DNA of 64,000 nucleotides from Gordonia sputi NBRC 100414 (GTDB taxonomy: Bacteria > Actinomycetota > Actinomycetes > Mycobacteriales > Mycobacteriaceae). The translations under genes were made by a program, and so were the position numbers. The notes under the pieces were generated by a model that was given only the letters and a program-made list of their open reading frames with translations, was not told the DNA's origin and did not search any database. The stretch spans positions 16,389 through 80,388 of the forward strand of contig NZ_BAFC01000117.1 in the NCBI RefSeq assembly GCF_000248055.1, in the 5' to 3' direction. Positions 45,139 to 52,837 of this stretch are shown piece after piece. The stretch's first letter is position 1. Each line of letters opens with the position of its first letter.

Positions 45139-46218
45139 ATGAGTAATTCCGTGCGTAGCGGCGGACTCGATCGTCGCGCATTTCTTCGGTACTCGCTCCT
45201 TGCGGGCGGTGCCGCGGGTGCACTGGGCGTGTCCGGGGCGCTCGCGGCCTGCAGTAGTGGCAGTAGCTCGTCCGGCGGGGCGTCGTCGGACAATCCCAAG
45301 GTGCAGCTCTCGTGGCAGAAGAACATCGAGTTCGCCGGGGAATACTGGGCTTTGGAGAAGGGGTACTACAAGGCGGGTGGTCTGGGCACGCCTGAGTTGA
45401 TCACCGGTGGCGGCGCGGGTACCGGTGTCGAGACCGGCCTGACGTCGAACAAGGTGTGGATCGGTACCACCGCACCGCAGCTCACCGCGCCGGTGATCCT
45501 GCAGGGCGCCAAACTGATGACTGTCGCGGCCACCTACCAGAAGAATCCGTTCTGCATCGTGTCGTCGGCCGAGAAGCCGATCAAAACACCACAGGACATG
45601 GCGGGCAAGAAGATCGGCGTGCAGGCGTCCAACGAGAATGTGTTCAAGGCACTGCTCACCGCCAACGGGATGAAAGAGTCCGACGTCCAGAAGATCTCGG
45701 TGCAATACGACCCGACGCCGCTCACCAAGGGCGAGGTCGACGGCTGGGTCGCCTACGTGACCAACGAGCCGATCACGTTGGCCGAGAGCGGTTTTGCCAA
45801 CACCAACTTCCTCTTCGCCGACTTCGGACTCCCACTGGTCGCCGAGACACTCGTGGTGAAGCAGGAGACCATCGACAACGAGCGCGACAAGCTCAAGGCG
45901 TTCCTCAAGGCCGAGGTGCAGGGTTGGAACGACGCCGTCGCCGATCCCGCGGGTTCGGCGAAGCTCGCCGTCGAGAAGTACGGCAAGGACCTGAATCTCA
46001 ACCTCGATGAGCAGATCAAGGAAGCGACTGCCCAGAACACGCTCGTCGTGTCGGAGGACACGAAGAAGAACGGTCTGCTGACGATGACCGACGCCCTGAT
46101 CGCACAGAACATCGAGGCGCTGGGCAAGGCGGGCTACACCCTCAAGCCCGCGCAGATCTTCGACATGTCGCTGATCAACGAGGTCTACAAGGAGAACCCG
46201 GATCTGATCAAGGCCTGA
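45139..46218 (+). CDS. ABC transporter substrate-binding lipoprotein, SsuA/THI5-like
   Basis: This is a 359-residue binding protein. The N-terminus LDRRAFLRYSLLAGG carries a twin-arginine motif and ends in the lipobox ALAAC, so it is probably a Tat-exported lipoprotein. The mature start VQLSWQKNIEFAGEYWALEKG resembles NMT1/THI5-like proteins, which bind pyrimidine or sulfonate-like compounds. The ligand cannot be told from sequence: sulfonates, thiamine precursors or related compounds are candidates. A terminator-type hairpin follows. Confidence 0.88.
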   Translation: MSNSVRSGGLDRRAFLRYSLLAGGAAGALGVSGALAACSSGSSSSGGASSDNPKVQLSWQKNIEFAGEYWALEKGYYKAGGLGTPELITGGGAGTGVETGLTSNKVWIGTTAPQLTAPVILQGAKLMTVAATYQKNPFCIVSSAEKPIKTPQDMAGKKIGVQASNENVFKALLTANGMKESDVQKISVQYDPTPLTKGEVDGWVAYVTNEPITLAESGFANTNFLFADFGLPLVAETLVVKQETIDNERDKLKAFLKAEVQGWNDAVADPAGSAKLAVEKYGKDLNLNLDEQIKEATAQNTLVVSEDTKKNGLLTMTDALIAQNIEALGKAGYTLKPAQIFDMSLINEVYKENPDLIKA

Positions 46219-46227
46219 TCTCCCCCT

Positions 46228-46261
46228 GGGGGCGGCGAGCGCGCGATGCGTTCGCCGCCCC
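46228..46261 (+). terminator. hairpin after the SsuA-like gene
   Basis: The arms GGGGCGGCGA and TCGCCGCCCC begin about 10 bp after the stop codon. There is no T-tract, as is common in high-GC actinobacteria. Confidence 0.65.
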
Positions 46262-46331
46262 TGACATATGTCACCGGATTCGATGACGAATGGCATGGGT
46301 GCTGCCGATCACCCGGCGAGATGATCGCTGT

Positions 46332-47444
46332 ATGTCCACTCTCACCGACACATCCTCACGGCGCGTCGCTGTCCCCAGTTGGCTACGGAATCCGGCGCTC
46401 GGTCTCTTCTTCCTCGCCCCGCTCGTCGCCGAGTTCTTTCTCGGTGACTTCCCCCTGACCATGATCTTCGCGATCATCCCGTTGGCGTTGTGGTACGGCG
46501 GAAGCGCCGTACTCATCCGAGAGGTCGTGCGGCGTCGCGGGTTGTGTTGGCCGTCAATTCTCCTGCTGGGCAGTGCTTTTGCTGTCGTCGAGGAGGGACT
46601 GTTGACGATGTCGCTGTTCAATCCCGACTACGCCGGTGCGCATCTCCTCGACAAGGGGTACATCCCGGCACTGGGTATCGGGACCACCTGGACGGTGTAC
46701 GTCCTTTGCCTACACGTCGGATGGAGTATTGCGACACCCATCGCGTTGGCCGAAGCGGCTGCGGGACAACGGGGGAACATTCCGTGGCTCGGCCGGCGTG
46801 GGCTGATCGTGACCGGGGTCTGCGTCGTGCTCGGCGCGGTGTTCACCTTCGCTACCAACTATCCGCAGTTCGGTCACTTCCTTGCGTCTCCGGCTCAGCT
46901 GCTCGCGTGTTTCATCATCGCGGCATCGTGTGTCGTCGTCGCGCTCTGCCGTCCGGTGTGGATCAGCCGCGGTAGGACTCGACGTGGATCGGCGCCGTCG
47001 CTGTGGTGGGTGTTCGCGGTGATCTTTCTGTGCGCGGGTGCTTTTCAGCTCGATTCGGCGATCGACACCACATGGATTGCCGATACGACGGTGGTGGTGG
47101 CGATCGTCGTGGCGCTGGGGTCGTTGGGGTGGTGGTCACGCAGCGACGGGTGGTCGCAACGTCACGTGCTGGCTGCGGCGTCGGCCATGCTCCTCACCTA
47201 CACGTGGCATGCCTTCTTCTCTACCGGGGTGGTGCCGTCGACTCCCATGGTCCTGCTTGTGAGCCATATCGTGTATGCCGTTGCGGCGGTGGCGATCCTG
47301 CTGATCTGTTGGCGTCGAGTGGGCCGTGGGGCAGGTCAGGATCGCGTAGCGGTGAGCTCCGCCGACAGTGCTCGACGCAGCTTGGCGATCCGCCCGGGCG
47401 CGTCCACGGCCACTGCTCCGACCACGCGGTCGCCGTCGGAGTAG
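46332..47444 (+). CDS. polytopic membrane protein of unknown function
   Basis: This is a 370-residue protein with about nine or ten transmembrane helices. The segment ILLLGSAFAVVEEGLLTMSL has a Glu-Glu pair after a helix, reminiscent of CPBP/CAAX-protease-type membrane enzymes, but the other motifs of that family (FxxxR, HxxxN/D) are not clear, so I do not assign it. ATG 46332 gives MSTLTDTSS; an ATG 14 codons earlier is possible. Its 3' end overlaps the convergent ferredoxin reductase gene by 109 bp, so the last 36 codons are read on both strands. Confidence 0.65.
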   Translation: MSTLTDTSSRRVAVPSWLRNPALGLFFLAPLVAEFFLGDFPLTMIFAIIPLALWYGGSAVLIREVVRRRGLCWPSILLLGSAFAVVEEGLLTMSLFNPDYAGAHLLDKGYIPALGIGTTWTVYVLCLHVGWSIATPIALAEAAAGQRGNIPWLGRRGLIVTGVCVVLGAVFTFATNYPQFGHFLASPAQLLACFIIAASCVVVALCRPVWISRGRTRRGSAPSLWWVFAVIFLCAGAFQLDSAIDTTWIADTTVVVAIVVALGSLGWWSRSDGWSQRHVLAAASAMLLTYTWHAFFSTGVVPSTPMVLLVSHIVYAVAAVAILLICWRRVGRGAGQDRVAVSSADSARRSLAIRPGASTATAPTTRSPSE

Positions 47445-48520
47445 AGCACGACGCCGCCGTCGTCCATGGTCTCGGTGACCGTTCCCGACAGGTCGGCCTC
47501 GGTGGCGCCGACGATCTGGATGCGGTGACCGTGCCACGACGACCAGGCGAACGGCACTCCCGCATATGTCTGCTGCGCGCCAACCGCATTCGCTCCGGCG
47601 ACGAATCCCTGTGCGGTCGCCGAGGTCCAGTGGCCGCCGGGAGCGCCGTCGACCGATGCCACATCGCCCGCCGCCCACACCGCTGGCGCGCTGGTCGCCA
47701 TCGTCGAATCACAGACCACGGCGCCCGATGCGGGATCGAGTTCGACGGTGCTCGCCGCGAGCCAGTCGGTGGCGGGCGTCGACCCAGTACCGACGACGAC
47801 TGCGTCGACCGGGACGTCACGCCCGCAGGATGTGCGGATCGAGTCGATCCTGTTGTCGCGCGCGGAAATATCCGCCAGACCCGAGTCGGGCAGGAGTGTC
47901 AGGCCCGCGTCCTCGTGCAGTGCTGCGAGCATGCGCCCGGCGAGCGGGCCGACGCTGCGCGCGAGCGGGAACGACGACGTCCCGATCAGGGTGACGTCGA
48001 TGCCTCGCGCGGCAGCGGCCGATGCGATCTCCGAGCCGATGAAGCCGGTACCGAGGACCGCCAGACGTGTTGCGTCGCGGAGTGTTTCGCGGACTGCGAT
48101 CGCGTCGTCGAAGTCACGTAGCGTGTCGACGTTGTCGAATCCGTCGAGTGCGCCGATCGTGCGGGCACGATGTCCGGTGGCGAGTACGAGCGAGAGGTAT
48201 TCGATCGGGCCGGCATCGGTCAGCAGCCTTCGGTGCGCGACGTCGATTCCCGTTGCCGTGGTGGATATCCGAAGGTCGATGTCGAGTGCTTCCCAACTCT
48301 CTGCCCGTCGCAGGGTGGGCAATTCGGGTTGCTTGTCGGCGTCGAGCATCGCTTTCGACAGCGGTGGGCGGTCGTAGGGGAGGTGCGGTTCGTCGCCGAT
48401 CATGACGATGTCGCCGGTCCACCCTTCGGCGCGGGCGCCCTCGGCGGCGCGTACCCCGGACAAGGACGCGCCGACGATGACGAGCGGCCGCGTGTCAGAT
48501 GACGTGCGTGGTTCAGTCAC
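47336..48520 (-). CDS. FAD-dependent ferredoxin/rubredoxin reductase
   Basis: This is a 394-residue flavoprotein that passes electrons from NAD(P)H to an iron-sulfur protein. The FAD motif is VIVGASLSGVRAAEGAR, the typical PYDRPPLSK follows, the NAD(P) motif is LAVLGTGFIGSEIASAAAARG, and the second FAD motif is VWAAGDVA. It closely follows a [3Fe-4S] ferredoxin gene (8 bp gap) whose promoter has the same boxes as the alkB promoter, so it is probably the electron source for alkane oxidation or a linked oxygenase. A P450 partner is not present in the window. Confidence 0.88.
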   Translation of the reverse strand: MTEPRTSSDTRPLVIVGASLSGVRAAEGARAEGWTGDIVMIGDEPHLPYDRPPLSKAMLDADKQPELPTLRRAESWEALDIDLRISTTATGIDVAHRRLLTDAGPIEYLSLVLATGHRARTIGALDGFDNVDTLRDFDDAIAVRETLRDATRLAVLGTGFIGSEIASAAAARGIDVTLIGTSSFPLARSVGPLAGRMLAALHEDAGLTLLPDSGLADISARDNRIDSIRTSCGRDVPVDAVVVGTGSTPATDWLAASTVELDPASGAVVCDSTMATSAPAVWAAGDVASVDGAPGGHWTSATAQGFVAGANAVGAQQTYAGVPFAWSSWHGHRIQIVGATEADLSGTVTETMDDGGVVLYSDGDRVVGAVAVDAPGRIAKLRRALSAELTATRS

Positions 48521-48528
48521 GGCGCACC

Positions 48529-48723
48529 TCAGTCGAGCATCCGCAGAGCGGACACCGGGCAGGAGTCGACGGCCGCGCGCACGTACGTCCTGTCGCTATC
48601 GGGAACGTCGGAGGTCGCTACCTCGACGATGCCGTCGTCGCCGATCTGGAAGTACTCGTTGGCCTGTGTTTCGCACATTCCGATGCCCTCGCAGGTGGGG
48701 CGGTCGACCTGGATGTGACTCAT
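48529..48723 (-). CDS. [3Fe-4S] ferredoxin
   Basis: This is a 64-residue ferredoxin with three cluster cysteines, C11 and C17 in CEGIGMC and C55 in SCPVSAL. The missing fourth cysteine is the pattern of actinobacterial [3Fe-4S] ferredoxins that serve P450s and some other oxygenases. ATG 48723 was chosen over the adjacent ATG because GGAG lies 6 bases before it. It is cotranscribed with the reductase. The upstream region shares three boxes with the alkB promoter. Confidence 0.88.
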   Translation of the reverse strand: MSHIQVDRPTCEGIGMCETQANEYFQIGDDGIVEVATSDVPDSDRTYVRAAVDSCPVSALRMLD

Positions 48724-48760
48724 CATTCTCTCCTTCGATAGCGGGCTGGTGAACGACCAT

Positions 48761-48845
48761 CTGTTGTCATCTTGACCGGGAGATGCGTCACAATCACTGG
48801 TCATCGCACCCAATCCGACGCATTCGACTGTGCAATCACACAGTC
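48761..48845. promoter_or_regulatory. three-box control region between the ferredoxin and PucR-type genes
   Basis: CTGTTGTCA (48761), TCACAATCAC (48788) and GACTGTG-CA-ATCACACA (48826) recur at exactly the same spacing upstream of alkB (51524, 51551, 51589). The third box is an inverted repeat, ACTGTG-N6-CACAGT. The region is divergent, so it may also control the PucR-type gene starting at 48863. Confidence 0.7.
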
Positions 48846-48862
48846 TCTGACAGTTTGGGGTG

Positions 48863-50059
48863 ATGACCGAGATCGCCGAGTGGCTGGAGATGTTCGTCGC
48901 CGACCAGCAGAACCCGACTGCGCTCGACGACTGGGTCTCGACGACCGTCGACGCGATTACCGCCGACGTCGACCTGCCCGCCGACATCCGTCCGGTGCTG
49001 GTGTCCGCGGTCGAGGAGCACTGGCTTGCGTTCCTCGGCGGCGTGGCCGTCGACGCGGACGGGGCCACCGAACTCGTACCGGCAGCGGGAGACCTGTCGA
49101 TCCAGATCGCGCGGCACCATCTCGGACTGCCGGTGCTGTTGAAGGTCTATCAGAGCGCGCAGGAGGCGTCGTGGGATTTCGCCGTCGACGTTGTCGGGCA
49201 TGCGCCACAGGACCTCGATCACGAGTCGCTCCTCGTGTGGTTCTGGACCAAGGCCAACCGCTGGTTCGCCACCTCGGTCGAACTCTCCGTGGCGTTGTAT
49301 CAGGACGAGGTGGAGCGGATTCGACGACGCGGCGATGCGCGACGCTACGAGTTGGTCGCCGATGTCCTCGATGGGAAAAGCGTTGGCTCGACGGAACTCT
49401 CGGCGGAGCTGGGCGGCCACCCGATCGCCGGCGTCACACAGGTCGCGGTCATCGCGCACGCGATGGACGCCGACTCCATCGAGCGACTCGAACCGTCACT
49501 CGTCCGCCTCGCGTCGTCGATTCCCGGAGCACGGCTGGCCGTTGTACGGCCGGGAGGCCGCGAACTGTGGGGATGGCTCGCACTGAATGCGGCGCCAAGC
49601 ACTGCGGCACAGTGGGATTCGCGTGGCGTCGATCCCGCGCAGATTCGCTTTGCGATCGGAGAGGCGGCCGAGGGTATCGAGGGATTCGTCCGTTCGCATC
49701 GCGATGCTCGTGCGGCGCAACGTGTCGCGCTGTCGCCGCGTCGACATATCGCGCTGACCGTGTACGAGGACGTCGCCGCGCTGACTCTCCTGACCGGAGA
49801 TCCCGACGCCGCAGGGCGTTTCGCGCGTGCGGTGCTGCGTGGACTCGCCGCACCGGAACTCGACGAACTGCGCGGCACCGTCCGCTACGTGTTGACCACC
49901 GCCGACAGTGCAGACCAGGTCGCGACATCACTTGGTATCCACAAGAACACGGTGCGCTACCGGATACAGCAAGCAGAACGCCTGCTCGGACATCCCATTC
50001 GGGAGCGAGCAGGCGATCTGGTGTTGGCGCTGGACTATTTCGACGCCTTCCTCGGCTGA
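48863..50059 (+). CDS. PucR/CdaR-type transcription regulator
   Basis: This is a 398-residue regulator. It has an N-terminal helical domain with PAAGDLSIQIARHHLGLPVL and SLLVWFWTKANRWFATSVE, as in the RsbRD-N-like part of many actinobacterial PucR proteins. A GGDEF-like middle follows, with the C-terminal PucR helix-turn-helix LRGTVRYVLTTADSADQVAT, then SLGIHKNTVRYRIQQAERLL. The gene lies between the ferredoxin and alkB genes and is divergent from the former, so it is the best candidate regulator for the boxes at 48761-48845 and 51524-51608. The start is ATG 48863; a GTG one codon earlier is possible. Confidence 0.85.
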   Translation: MTEIAEWLEMFVADQQNPTALDDWVSTTVDAITADVDLPADIRPVLVSAVEEHWLAFLGGVAVDADGATELVPAAGDLSIQIARHHLGLPVLLKVYQSAQEASWDFAVDVVGHAPQDLDHESLLVWFWTKANRWFATSVELSVALYQDEVERIRRRGDARRYELVADVLDGKSVGSTELSAELGGHPIAGVTQVAVIAHAMDADSIERLEPSLVRLASSIPGARLAVVRPGGRELWGWLALNAAPSTAAQWDSRGVDPAQIRFAIGEAAEGIEGFVRSHRDARAAQRVALSPRRHIALTVYEDVAALTLLTGDPDAAGRFARAVLRGLAAPELDELRGTVRYVLTTADSADQVATSLGIHKNTVRYRIQQAERLLGHPIRERAGDLVLALDYFDAFLG

Positions 50060-50076
50060 GGCGGGTCGCGGGGTGA

Positions 50077-51489
50077 CTATGCGCTGGTCTCCTTCAGGGG
50101 GATGAAGTCGACCTTCTCGCGCACACCGCAGTCCGGGCAGGTCCAATCGTCGGGGATCTCCTTCCACGCGGTACCCGCGGCGAATCCCTCGAGTTCGTTG
50201 CCCACCGCGACCTCGTAGGTGTAACCGCAACCGGGGCAGCGGGCCGCGGCGATGTCGTCGTTGATTGCGCCGGGCGTGGTGTCGTCGAGGAGCGACTCGT
50301 CGAGCGTCGTCTCGCTGGGAATGGGGAACCTGCGGGTGAGACGGTCGAGCTTTCCGGGAGCGACGTTGGCGAGTCGGACGTCGCCGTCGAAGTGGTCGAC
50401 GACGCGGTGGTCCATGACCCTGCGCCACAGGGGTGGGAACAGTGCGAGGACGATCATTCCGGCGTAACCGGTTGGTAGTGCGGGTGATTCGCGATAGTCG
50501 CGCAGGGTCTGGTAGCGGCGAGTGGGGTTCGCATGGTGATCGCTGTGGCGCTGCAGGTGATACAGCAGCACGTTGGTCGCGATGTTGTTGGAGTTCCACG
50601 AGTGCATGGGAAGCACGCGCTCGTAGCGTCCGGCTTTGGTCTGCTGCCGCAGCATGCCGTAGTGCTCGAGGTAGTTGACGATTTCGAGTAGCGAGAAGCC
50701 GACGACAGCCTGCAGCACGAGGTAGGGCAGAATCCCGACGCCGAGCCAGATGGTCAGCGCGGCCCACAGCACGACGGTCATCAGCCAGGCGTTGAGTACG
50801 TCGTTGCCGATATGGAACGGATGAGTGTCCTTGCGGCGGTATCGCTTTGCCTCGACCTGCCATGCGCTGCGGAGCGAGCCCGACACGGTGCGGAACCAGA
50901 ACCGGTAGAAGCTCTCACCGAGTCGCGACGACGCAGGGTCTTCAGGGGTGGCGACCCGCACGTGATGTCCGCGATTGTGCTCGATGTAGAAGTGGCCGTA
51001 AAAGCTCTGTGCCAGTGCGATCTTCGACAGCCACCGCTCGTGGCTCTCCTTCTTGTGGCCGAGCTCATGCGCGGTGTTGATCCCGATACCGCCGATGAAA
51101 CCGAGTGTCACGGCGAGTCCGATGCGGTTGATGATCGGCCAGTCCGCGGTGGCGATGAGATACATCGAGAGGATGAAGCCCGCGTACTGGATCGGCAGGA
51201 ACGCGAAGGTGATGTAGCGGTAGTACTTGTCGTTCTCGAGTTCCTCGATCACGTCGTCGGGCGGGTTGGTCGGGTCGAAACCGGCGACGAAGTCGATCAG
51301 CGGGACCACGCCGAGCACGATGATCGGACCGACCCACAGGAAGACACCCCACCCGGTTAGTTCGTACCCACCGATGGCGATGAATGCGAACGACGGGACG
51401 ATCAGACCGATCAACCACAGATAGCGCTTGCGATCACGCCACCTTGCGGTGCTTCCTTCGGCAACGGTGCCGGTGGCCTCGAGTGCCAT
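50077..51489 (-). CDS. alkB: alkane 1-monooxygenase fused to rubredoxin
   Basis: This is a 470-residue membrane di-iron hydroxylase that converts n-alkanes to 1-alkanols, with its electron carrier fused on. Six hydrophobic helices surround the His boxes HELGHKKESH (141-150), HNRGHH (171-176) and LQRHSDHH (312-319), plus NYLEHYG. A linker leads to a C-terminal rubredoxin with cysteines 418, 421, 451 and 454 (CPGC, CPDC). Such fusions are known from Dietzia (AlkW1) and other actinobacteria that grow on long-chain alkanes. ATG 51489 follows GGAGG by 6 bases. It converges with the PucR-type gene (17-bp gap). A separate rubredoxin reductase is not adjacent; the FAD reductase at 47336 may serve. 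Confidence 0.95.
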   Translation of the reverse strand: MALEATGTVAEGSTARWRDRKRYLWLIGLIVPSFAFIAIGGYELTGWGVFLWVGPIIVLGVVPLIDFVAGFDPTNPPDDVIEELENDKYYRYITFAFLPIQYAGFILSMYLIATADWPIINRIGLAVTLGFIGGIGINTAHELGHKKESHERWLSKIALAQSFYGHFYIEHNRGHHVRVATPEDPASSRLGESFYRFWFRTVSGSLRSAWQVEAKRYRRKDTHPFHIGNDVLNAWLMTVVLWAALTIWLGVGILPYLVLQAVVGFSLLEIVNYLEHYGMLRQQTKAGRYERVLPMHSWNSNNIATNVLLYHLQRHSDHHANPTRRYQTLRDYRESPALPTGYAGMIVLALFPPLWRRVMDHRVVDHFDGDVRLANVAPGKLDRLTRRFPIPSETTLDESLLDDTTPGAINDDIAAARCPGCGYTYEVAVGNELEGFAAGTAWKEIPDDWTCPDCGVREKVDFIPLKETSA

Positions 51490-51523
51490 GATGTACCTCC
51501 TGAACACGGGCTGTATTTCTGAA

Positions 51524-51608
51524 CTGTTGTCAGAATCCACGCGTTCTGGATCACAATCACCGTGCTATTCACTCAATATGCGGAGTCGGACTGTGTGATC
51601 ACACAATC
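51524..51608. promoter_or_regulatory. three-box control region upstream of alkB
   Basis: CTGTTGTCA (51524), TCACAATCAC (51551) and GACTGTG-TG-ATCACACA (51589) repeat the boxes of the ferredoxin promoter with identical offsets of 27 and 38 bp. The third contains the perfect 14-bp palindrome TGTGTGATCACACA (51592-51605) and touches the stop codon of the LysR-type gene. Confidence 0.75.
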
Positions 51609-52509
51609 AGGTGGCGGACGCCAGCGCGACGTCGAGAAGCTCTCGCGCAGGTCCGCGCACGGTGATGTGCGACGTCCACACGGCACGGAGTGGACGCACC
51701 ATCGACAACCCGTCGACGTTGATGCGCACGAGGCGTCCGGCCGCGATGTCGTCGGCGATCGACAGTCGCGACAACACCGTCACCCCGTTCGACGTCAACA
51801 CCGACGACCGGATCGCGGTGACCGACCGCAGTTCGATGAGTGGGTCGGCGGCGACGAGTCCGAGTTCCGAGAGCGCCTTCTCGTAGGTGATCCGTGTTCC
51901 GGAGCCGGGTTCGCGCTGGATCAGCGGCGTCGACGCCAGTTCGTCTGCCGACACCGTGCCCGTGCGTGACCACCGATGGCCGGGAGCGGCGACCACGTAC
52001 AACTCGTCGGTGGCAACGAGCGCGGCGTCGAGGTCGGCTGTCTCGCCGGGACTTTCGACGAACCCGAGGTCGGCGTCGCCGGACCGCACCGTCTCTATGA
52101 CCTCGGCGGAATTCATGGGGCGCACCGAGATTCGTGCTCCGGTGCGCGAGGTGAGCGTGGTGAGCCAGCCCGGTACCAAATACTCGGCGACGGTCATCGA
52201 CGCTGCGACGACGAGCGTCGCGTGCCTGTTGCCGATCAGTGTGTCGACGCCTGCGACGAACTCGGCTGCCCGTTCGACGAGCGCGTTGGCCCACTCGAGG
52301 ACCAGGCGACCGTTCTCGGTCGGTTCGACGCCCGCGGGGGAGCGTACGAAGATCTCGACGCCGAGTTCGTGCTCGACGCCGCGCACGCGCGAGCTGACGG
52401 CCTGCTGGCTGAGTCCGAGGTCGCGGGCGGCGGCGCCCATGCTGCCGAGTCTGCCGACCGCGACGACGACCTCCAGCGCTGTGATGTCGGGAAGTCGGCG
52501 TGCGGGCAT
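51607..52509 (-). CDS. LysR-type transcription regulator
   Basis: This is a 300-residue LysR-family regulator. The N-terminal helix-turn-helix reads ALEVVVAVGRLGSMGAAARD, then LGLSQQAVSSRVRGVEHELG, and the substrate domain has VAASMTVAEYLVPGWLTTL. It ends right at the alkB control region and on the same strand, but alkB has its own promoter boxes, so it is unclear whether it acts on alkB. ATG 52509 was preferred over a TTG six codons earlier. Its target and effector are unknown. Confidence 0.85.
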   Translation of the reverse strand: MPARRLPDITALEVVVAVGRLGSMGAAARDLGLSQQAVSSRVRGVEHELGVEIFVRSPAGVEPTENGRLVLEWANALVERAAEFVAGVDTLIGNRHATLVVAASMTVAEYLVPGWLTTLTSRTGARISVRPMNSAEVIETVRSGDADLGFVESPGETADLDAALVATDELYVVAAPGHRWSRTGTVSADELASTPLIQREPGSGTRITYEKALSELGLVAADPLIELRSVTAIRSSVLTSNGVTVLSRLSIADDIAAGRLVRINVDGLSMVRPLRAVWTSHITVRGPARELLDVALASAT

Positions 52510-52637
52510 GGCGATGACGTTAGGCAACGCCTCGTCTGGTCACAAGCATGATCTGTGGCCTTGTAGGGTGGTTACTGCGCGGCCTGCAGTGGGGTCGTGC
52601 GGTGCGTAGGATTCCCGACCACTGACGAGGGAGCGAG

Positions 52638-52826
52638 ATGTCGGACTTCATCAAGAAGATCAAAGACGACGCAAAGGCCGTCGGTGCCGCCATCGACAAC
52701 GAGCTGACCGTGCTCGAAGGCGTTCCCGGCTACGACCCGCTGGCCGACGACGATTCCGCGGGCGGCGAGAGCGCCGGGGACGAGAGCGCGGCCGACACGC
52801 CTGAGGCTGAGCCGAAGAATTCCTAG
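52638..52826 (+). CDS. small acidic protein of unknown function
   Basis: This is a 62-residue protein. The N-terminal half is an amphipathic helix (DFIKKIKDDAKAVGAAIDNE), then LTVLEGVPGYDPLADD, then a strongly acidic Ser/Glu/Asp tail. GAGGGAG lies just upstream of the ATG, supporting translation. No family is recognised. It is divergent from the LysR-type gene and convergent with the ABC ATPase gene (11 bp between stops). Confidence 0.6.
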   Translation: MSDFIKKIKDDAKAVGAAIDNELTVLEGVPGYDPLADDDSAGGESAGDESAADTPEAEPKNS

Positions 52827-52837
52827 GGTCTCGGACC

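Noticed and set aside
46519..46700. CPBP/CAAX-protease assignment for the polytopic membrane protein
   Set aside because: Only a Glu-Glu pair is reminiscent; the Arg and later His motifs of the family are not evident.
51592..51605. TGTGTGATCACACA upstream of alkB as a Crp site
   Set aside because: The palindrome has no 6-bp spacer between TGTGA and TCACA, and its recurrence with the other two boxes points to a different regulator.
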